A stretch of DNA of 64,000 nucleotides, from positions 3,797,501-3,861,500 of the forward strand of contig OX344749.2 of NCBI GenBank assembly GCA_947034885.2, given 5' to 3'. A program made the position numbers and the translations under genes. The notes below the pieces were generated by a model. The model was not told the DNA's origin and did no database searches. It saw only the letters and a list, made by a program, of their open reading frames with translations. The stretch is from Thuidium tamariscinum (taxonomy: Eukaryota > Streptophyta > Bryopsida > Hypnales > Thuidiaceae). This document shows, one piece after another, positions 58,161-64,000 of the stretch (its first letter is position 1; each line of letters begins with the position of its first letter).

Positions 58161-59430
58161 TAAATTCACGGAATTCGACCTGTTCTTGGCAACTGATTTC
58201 CACACAACAAAGATTTCTATTTAGACGAAGATCTAGCTCAGGGCAAGGACAACGCAACCCAAGCTTTGACCTGAGTATATTGCCTCGTAAGCATCCACAA
58301 ATGAAGTTCGTAAAGCGAGCTCCTAGGATGGGGCTTATCAGCAGGTGAACTGAGAATTAAACTCACGTGACAGTGCCTGCTGGTCACTGTCGAAATCAAC
58401 AAGAGATCTCCGACGTCCTCAGAAACTGAATGTATTTCACTTCGAAAGAATTCAAACTACAAGAAATCTGGTGAGAAAGATATTTGCACCAAGATTCTCC
58501 CAAGAGAAACTGAATTGATCTGTTTTTAGTTCAACATTGACACCCAAGCTAGTGCCGACTATCCCTCCAGCTCTACTAGCTCAGAGATCAGCTCGAAATG
58601 AAGCAAACTGCTAAAAACTTCCCGTGTAGACCCCTGATTCCGAACCAGGGAGTCCGTCCCGGACGCTGTTAATCCTTGCAACACACTTGCTAGTCGAACT
58701 TTCAAACCGTCAGCGAGTTATAGTCTTGGATGGCGAGGAACGGAGATATCAAAAGACTAGTGTGACCAACTGGTTTTCTACTCTTCACATGCATGCACCG
58801 CTATCGCCTTTGACAAGTGACGAGCATGGGAAAGGCAATCCTGCCGAGATCCTCACCTACGTTAGATCCCCTTTTCAGGTAATCAGATCGGAGCTCACGA
58901 GGAGCGCTACTGATGCTGCAAGTAGTTAACGGACAACAGTCAATAAATCTGAGTTTCTGTACTGTAGAAGAATCCGTGCAGTCTGGGAGCTCCGAGGCTT
59001 CCTGAAGTGTACTTGCAGAATGAATTTGGTACCACACTATCCGCGAAATGCAAACAGGGAGCAGTGATGACTGCATATCTTTTCGACTTTCCAGAAATCT
59101 AGGGTGGCGACCGACGTCGAGCAAGCCAAGTGGATGCCAAAAACATGCAATCCCCGTTTATGCCTTGCTACAGCTCTCCTCTTCAAGTCGACAGGAAAAC
59201 CGGGGCAGGCGGGCACCGCAGCAGAAAAGGTGTTTAGGGCACCCCCCAAGTTTCGATCTCTGCCTAGTGGCCGGCATGCATGGCGGTCCATGCATGTAAG
59301 CTTAAATTTGCACTATGGACTGGGGATGTATGTGTGCAGTTTTTGAAGTTTTACGCTGATGGTGCGCTCCAGCCCGCAATTCGGAAGGAGCTCACCCGTC
59401 TGCTCAAGTCCTGCAAGAACATAACGGTCG
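58161..59430. promoter_or_regulatory. Upstream region of the methylesterase gene
   Basis: Relatively balanced base composition and no repeat family seen elsewhere. It probably contains the 5' UTR and promoter reading leftward. Open frames of 60-107 codons on both strands overlap each other and show no domain, so I do not call a gene. A short inverted pair of GCATGCATGG and CCATGCATG lies near 59275-59297. Confidence 0.4.
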
Positions 59431-59720
59431 GGGTGAATTGGCCCCCTCGCTTGGCCACTCCAAGTCATTCCACGGCTGCAAGTAAAAATTAAAAAACCCC
59501 GATTTTGTGCTTGATTAATCTGCCTAGTTCAACCTACCTAGTTAATTTGGGGTCTCTGATTGCAAGTATGGGTTCAAAACTTGCAAATTTGATCATGTGT
59601 GAAAAATTAAAAAAATCTTGGGGTCTCCCATTTGTTCTAAATAAATAAATTAAGTTTTTTAATCTTAAATTCAGCCTTTTACTGTAACTTGGGTGAGCGA
59701 GGGGGAGGGGTCACCCAACA
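59431..59720 (+). mobile_element. MITE, family M, copy 3 (best preserved)
   Basis: The left end GGGTGAATTGGCCCCCTCGC and CCACTCCAAGTCATTCC pair with the inverse of the right end, which reads ACTTGGGTGAGCGAGGGGGA then GGGGTCACCC. The length is about 290 bp. AACATAACG (59419) and AACATTACT (59718) flank it and could be a 9-bp duplication with two changes. The centre shares TAATTTGGGGTCTCTGATTG with 640-870 in inverse. Confidence 0.65.
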
Positions 59721-60550
59721 TTACTGTAACTTGAGTGCTCTTCTTCATCTTCTTTCTTAGTAGTGCGAAACATATTTCTTTGCATCACGAGGCCAGTGAT
59801 CGAGCTCAAATGCAAACACAAGTGTTAGACTCTATTGACTTTGGACCGAAGCGGCCGAGGAGGCTTTGCATAATTGCATCGACATCAGTTACTACTGCAC
59901 ATGAGCACGCTCAACTTGGAGTATTAATAGTCTCAAGTGCTGGAAAAAGCAAGTCTGACGCTGCTTGTTTTTTTAAACTTAGAACTTACACTCGTTTCGT
60001 CAGTTCCATCCGGAGACGCAGGAGGTCTCGCAAACAGTAAATCCCTTTTTCCTGTGAAGTGGCTCCATGATTCCGTCTCGGCCTGCCGCCACCGCAAGTC
60101 TGTGACTCTGTGACGATCCCGAAATTGGACGCATTTGGACGCATTTGGACGCATTTGGAGAAGACGAATAGACGCTGATGAGATTCGTTAGTGAGGATAA
60201 GCATCGATTTGGAACTCTGGTTATCAATAGGCAATGGCCATGTTCTCCAGGGCTCCCATGATTCTCCAGAGTAAATGCTTTTGGCGATTTTTGTCGACAA
60301 AAACGGACCTGGTCCAAGAGCCAGCAACAAAGCCTATTATGAGAAAATTTCAATCAATTTTTCACCAATTCCATCCAAGCTGAGGCCTAGAATTCATCAA
60401 ATCTTTCTTATTCTGGTAAATGTTGTGCATCAATGGGGATCATTAGAGTTTAAAATAGAAAAATAGGCTTGGATTCTCATCCTACACTGGATTGCCTCAT
60501 TGGTATTATGGAACATGCAAAAAATTTACATTGTTGTTCAAAATTTACAT
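59721..60550. other. Unassigned stretch with open frames
   Basis: 59735-60040 (+) is open for 101 codons and ends in an arginine-rich run. On the minus strand 60330-59986 is open for 114 codons. Neither shows a known domain, and one must be a shadow of the other. Three direct copies of the 11-mer TTTGGACGCAT lie at 60123-60160. It may be a host gene fragment. Confidence 0.35.
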
Positions 60551-60625
60551 TTATTGTTGAGCTTTTTTTTTTTTTTTTTTGAAACACAAGGGCAAATTCC
60601 ATTGCAAAGATTATTGTTGAGCTTT
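60551..60625 (-). mobile_element. Tiny 5'-truncated LINE insertion with target duplication
   Basis: TTATTGTTGAGCTTT occurs at 60551-60565 and again at 60611-60625. Between them lie a T run of about 15 and then GAAACACAAGGGCAAATTCC ATTGCAAAGA. In minus sense that is a LINE-type end (TTTGCCCTTGTGTTTC) followed by poly-A. An exact 15-bp duplication plus poly-A tail is the signature of target-primed insertion. Confidence 0.8.
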
Positions 60626-61276
60626 AAAGCATGGCCACTAACACAACTCCCAGCATGCTCTTCTAGTTTATTTCTCCCCACCATCATTCTTGCAACATCC
60701 AATTACAGAGTGGCCACTTGAAAAATAAACCCGGTTACTCAACAATAGCGAGCCCTCTCAAGTGATGCAAAATTGCAAACAAGGGAGATCCTTGTTGTCA
60801 AATTTTGCCCGCATGTTTGTTTTGGAAGCGGTAGGAATGCAACAGCAATTACTAAAGCAACTCAAGCAAACACGTGGTATGAGGAGGTAGGGTTTCAAAT
60901 TTGCAATTGCGAAGGAAGTGAGGGATGGTTGAATTCTCCTCAATTTGCTTTAGCCTTCACTACACCAAGGCCCGCTCAATCTCCTCTAGCACATCATTTT
61001 GAATAGGCAAGTAGAAATGTCTTTATGAAACTAGAATCCACAAATGCTAGGCCCAAATGTCAGTAGCTCAACTTACAAAAAAAAGCCTTTGTCACATGAC
61101 ATTGATATAACTTTCAATATTATACCTATACTAACTCGAATAATTGCATCTACATTTTGTTCAATTTCACTTCATATGCCATACTTTGAATAATGAGTGA
61201 ACAAAATCCAAATGAACAAACATGAATGATGTAGTATCCTTTCTGTACTACAATCCTAAAAAAAACTTGAAGTAAA
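60626..61276. other. Gene-free stretch
   Basis: No supported gene. The open frame 60773-61006 shows no known motif. Confidence 0.4.
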
Positions 61277-63876
61277 GGGTGATTGCAAGAAAAACTCAAA
61301 GACCACTATTTTTCATCACATTCAAAGTAATGGAGTTGTTTTCAACTACAACTTTTGAAGGTAAAATCCAATAAACTTGGAATTTTCATTGGAGATGGAA
61401 AACTTGATTTATTTTAAATGTAAAATGATTTTTTTAATATAAAATCAATTTATATTTAAAATTCAATTTTGCTAGTTTGTCACACTTTGAGGTTTACAAT
61501 TTTTTAGTACTAAGGGTACCAAAAATTGATGATTTAGAGCTAAAATACCTTTCGCTTTTGTGCCATGAAAGGTATTGCAAAAATGATTGAATGAACATGA
61601 AAGTCAAAAGTAAATTTTCTACAGCAATAGAAAAAGTACTTGAATTATTTCAATTTTTTCAAAATTAATTCAATAGGTAAGATTGAATTTTGATTGTCAC
61701 TTATGCTCGCACTTATGTGGTTTGATGGTTTTTAGTATTATCAAGTACCTTTTTTGAAGAGTTACATTGTCAAATTTGGTAGGCTAGCTCTTCTAATAGA
61801 AATTTACCTTTTTAAGAGAGTATTTTATGAAAACATATTTTAAGTGTGTTTGGCATTTGCCTAATGAGTGCTATATTTAAGTTAAATTTATATTGAATTC
61901 AAAATGTTTTTTCACTTCTAGCTTTGATCTCCTTTCTTTCTGTTTAATTTGCAACAATAGCTACAATTAAAATATATTTTCTAATCAAAAATATAAATAT
62001 AGATGCCTCATTTTCTAACATAAATTGTAGCATATGGCTTAAAATAGTATTTCAAGGTACATAGAGATACTCGATAGTCCTTTTAGATGCCTATACTACA
62101 TTCTATCTATCATTATGAATTATTTTTCATATAAAATTAAGTATTTCCATCCATCCTTGCTATTCAATGATGAACATCACAAATTTACAAGTTGTCAAAA
62201 TTATAGATCTAAATTTCACTCAACTGTCTAAATTTCATATTCTATACCTTCAATAGGATTAAAAGTCACTTGTATTACAAAAGTATTAAAATGCTTAAAA
62301 ATTATTATTTTTAAATAGTACAACTAGTTTTTGCAATTATCAAAGACAAAGGAAGTTCTAAGTGAACTTTCATATAATGCTAAAATCGGAAAAAATTGAA
62401 ATTTCTAGAATAAAATTTCCTTTGCTAAATGTTATAATGCTTTCACTTCACTCTATGACTAGTTTTATATGAATAAAGAACTTTCACTTTAGGAGTAGCC
62501 TTGCCTCTTATCAAATGCAATGAAACTAAATCTTTAGTTTACAGTCAATGTTAAAATTAGTATTTTTTAAAAGTCAAAATCTATCTTCTCTACTTTTCAC
62601 TGGCCTCTCCCCAAAAATTTATCAACTTAAAATTTCCACTCCTCTTGCAATTATTGTTGATACTATGATTTAGAATTTCAAATTTTATTTTTTCTACAAA
62701 ATTTGACCAATTCTTATCCAAAAAAATCATAGTATTAACTATTAAAGCCAAACCAATCTAGCAAGGTTGCATTAGAGACATTTTCAATTCAAAGATTTTA
62801 GTGTAAAAACTCATTTGTTTGTAATTTCAATTTTCTTAATTTAAAATATACAAGTTGTCCTTTTACAATCAAACAATCAAATTTTCTATTAAACTTTTTG
62901 ACAACTTTTCATAGGGTTAGATTGGCCAAGTCAAGCCCTATGACCATTGAAATTCTCAAAGTAGTGATTGATTGAAAAGTAGATAGTCCAAATTCAATTT
63001 ATACTTTGGCCTAAGGCCCATCCAACTCTCATTGGATGAAGAATACACTTGAATTACAAGTGGACATACTAGATAATGTTATATACATTGGTTTTAAAGA
63101 GTTTTTTTCTTATGCAAGGAATTTAGGTTCAATTTATCCAAACTTGGATGTATATATTTTAAATAAATACTATAAGGTTAAGAGCAAATGAAGAAGTAAA
63201 ATGTATCTTATGAGTTCTATATAATGGAAGAATTTTTTTTAAATGTGTTCCTAAGGTTTTACATAATTATTGTTGGACTAATAGTTTATTTCTAAAAGTC
63301 ATACACAAAAAACATGATGAAAAATACCAAGCTAATGGACACTCTTTAATGTTTGATTTCTTAAAATAGTACAAACTCAAACAAATAAAATGAAAAATTC
63401 ATTTTTCCTACATTGATGATGTTCCTTTACAATACTTCATCTTTGAGAAAAAAAAATTGTATTCTCTACAATTGCATAAAGGTAGTGTACTTTTGAGCAC
63501 ACGTAGAAAGTGGTCAATATATACTTTTGGGAATATATTTATGTGGGATTGTGTAATTTTTACACAAGTCCTACTATCACAATTTTAAGCTTCAAATTCA
63601 CATTTCTAAATCACAAAGAGTATGAAAAAACTCCTATATGATGAAGGCAAACATGAAACATTCAATGGGGGTTGTTTAAAAATAGTAAAATAATTTTTTT
63701 TCAAATGAAAGAAATTATTGAATGTTCACAACTACTATAAGAGTAAAAGTATAAGTATCATCATTTTGAATTTCTTATAAAACCAACATATATATGAAAT
63801 AAAAAATTATGATAAAAAAACACCTACTCAAGGCCAAGGGACAAAAATAGGACAAGTTTTTCTTGCAATTATCTCC
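61277..63876 (-). mobile_element. Family A-related segment with far-apart termini (2.6 kb)
   Basis: GGGTGATTGCAAGAAAAACT at 61277 and, in inverse, GATAATTGCAAGAAAAACTT ending at 63876 form a terminal pair 2.6 kb apart. The right 700 bp (minus sense) align with family A, including a CTACGTGTGCTCAAAAGTAC block matching the ACATGTCGTCAAAGTGG region of A1. The left and middle parts are not family A sequence. It is either a longer, older relative of the 0.72-kb copies or a minus copy plus an unrelated single terminus. The 4-bp flanks (TAAA, ATTG) do not match. No transposase can be read. Confidence 0.5.
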
Positions 63877-64000
63877 ATTGTGAATTATGAAGGACAATAT
63901 TTGGGCCTTCTTGGATGCTAAAGTGGCACACATAAATTTTTACAATGACAATCCAAAAGTATCATATGACATTGTAGAATAATGCATGAATCTTTTGTTA
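63877..64000. other. Window end, no feature
   Basis: 124 bp with nothing recognised. Confidence 0.4.

Noticed and set aside
58660..59350. Possible genes on both strands upstream of the methylesterase
   Set aside because: The frames of 70-107 codons overlap each other in opposite sense and show no domain, signal or splice logic; more likely promoter and UTR.
59735..60353. Candidate gene with 101 (+) or 114-117 (-) codons
   Set aside because: Mutually overlapping frames and no recognised domain. Left as an unassigned stretch.

Overview
The window looks like nuclear DNA of a land plant with a large, AT-rich, repeat-dominated genome. The grounds are plant-type genes with GT-AG introns, a Dof-type zinc finger (a plant-lineage fold), a plant MES-type methylesterase, and relics of Ty1/copia, Ty3/gypsy, CACTA-like, hAT-like, Mutator-like and other DNA elements. 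I cannot fix the lineage from sequence alone.

Only two genes look intact. (1) 2936-6189 (+): 5-formyltetrahydrofolate cyclo-ligase, seven exons, 254 codons, with an intragenic tandem duplication that left a dead copy of exon 2 in intron 1, and one GC-AG intron. (2) 58160-55666 (-): a secreted-type alpha/beta hydrolase of the plant methylesterase (MES/SABP2-like) family, five exons, 299 codons, with its catalytic residues in place. A third gene-like locus, 35812-36503 (+), encodes two Dof-like zinc fingers but carries a one-base frameshift, and its end runs into a tandem repeat.

Between these lie decayed coding relics. 14860-12660 (-) is a circularly permuted prokaryote-type DNA N4/N6 methyltransferase-like gene with a recognisable 104-bp GT-AG intron and many in-frame stops. 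11230-12470 (+) resembles the small domain (DUF8039-like) found in plant transposon-associated proteins. 7770-9400 (+) is a former coding stretch I cannot name. 17500-16750 (-) is copia gag, 42560-38900 (-) is a copia gag-pol relic, and 42557-43790 (+) is the integrase end of a gypsy element.

Most of the remainder is non-autonomous DNA transposons, many nested. From left to right they are: a foldback element (915-2335); a 7.5-kb inverted structure (19340-26835) holding a Mutator-like palindromic element with an 11-bp target duplication; a family with GGGTGATTGCAAG termini and 4-bp target duplications (27.3, 28.6, 51.8, 52.4, 54.3 and 63 kb); two 216-bp palindromic CACTA-type MITEs (28.4 and 35.0 kb); three ~0.9-kb copies with ACCCCTAAAGGACC termini (30.2, 36.9 and 45.0 kb); a four-deep nest at 42.5-50.5 kb; and a three-deep nest at 51.8-54.0 kb. 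Four scattered short palindrome arrays (16.2, 22.7, 29.0 and 55.2 kb) share flanks and belong to one unexplained family.

The genes do not form a pathway with one another; they are isolated islands in transposon sequence. I saw no rRNA, tRNA or CRISPR array.
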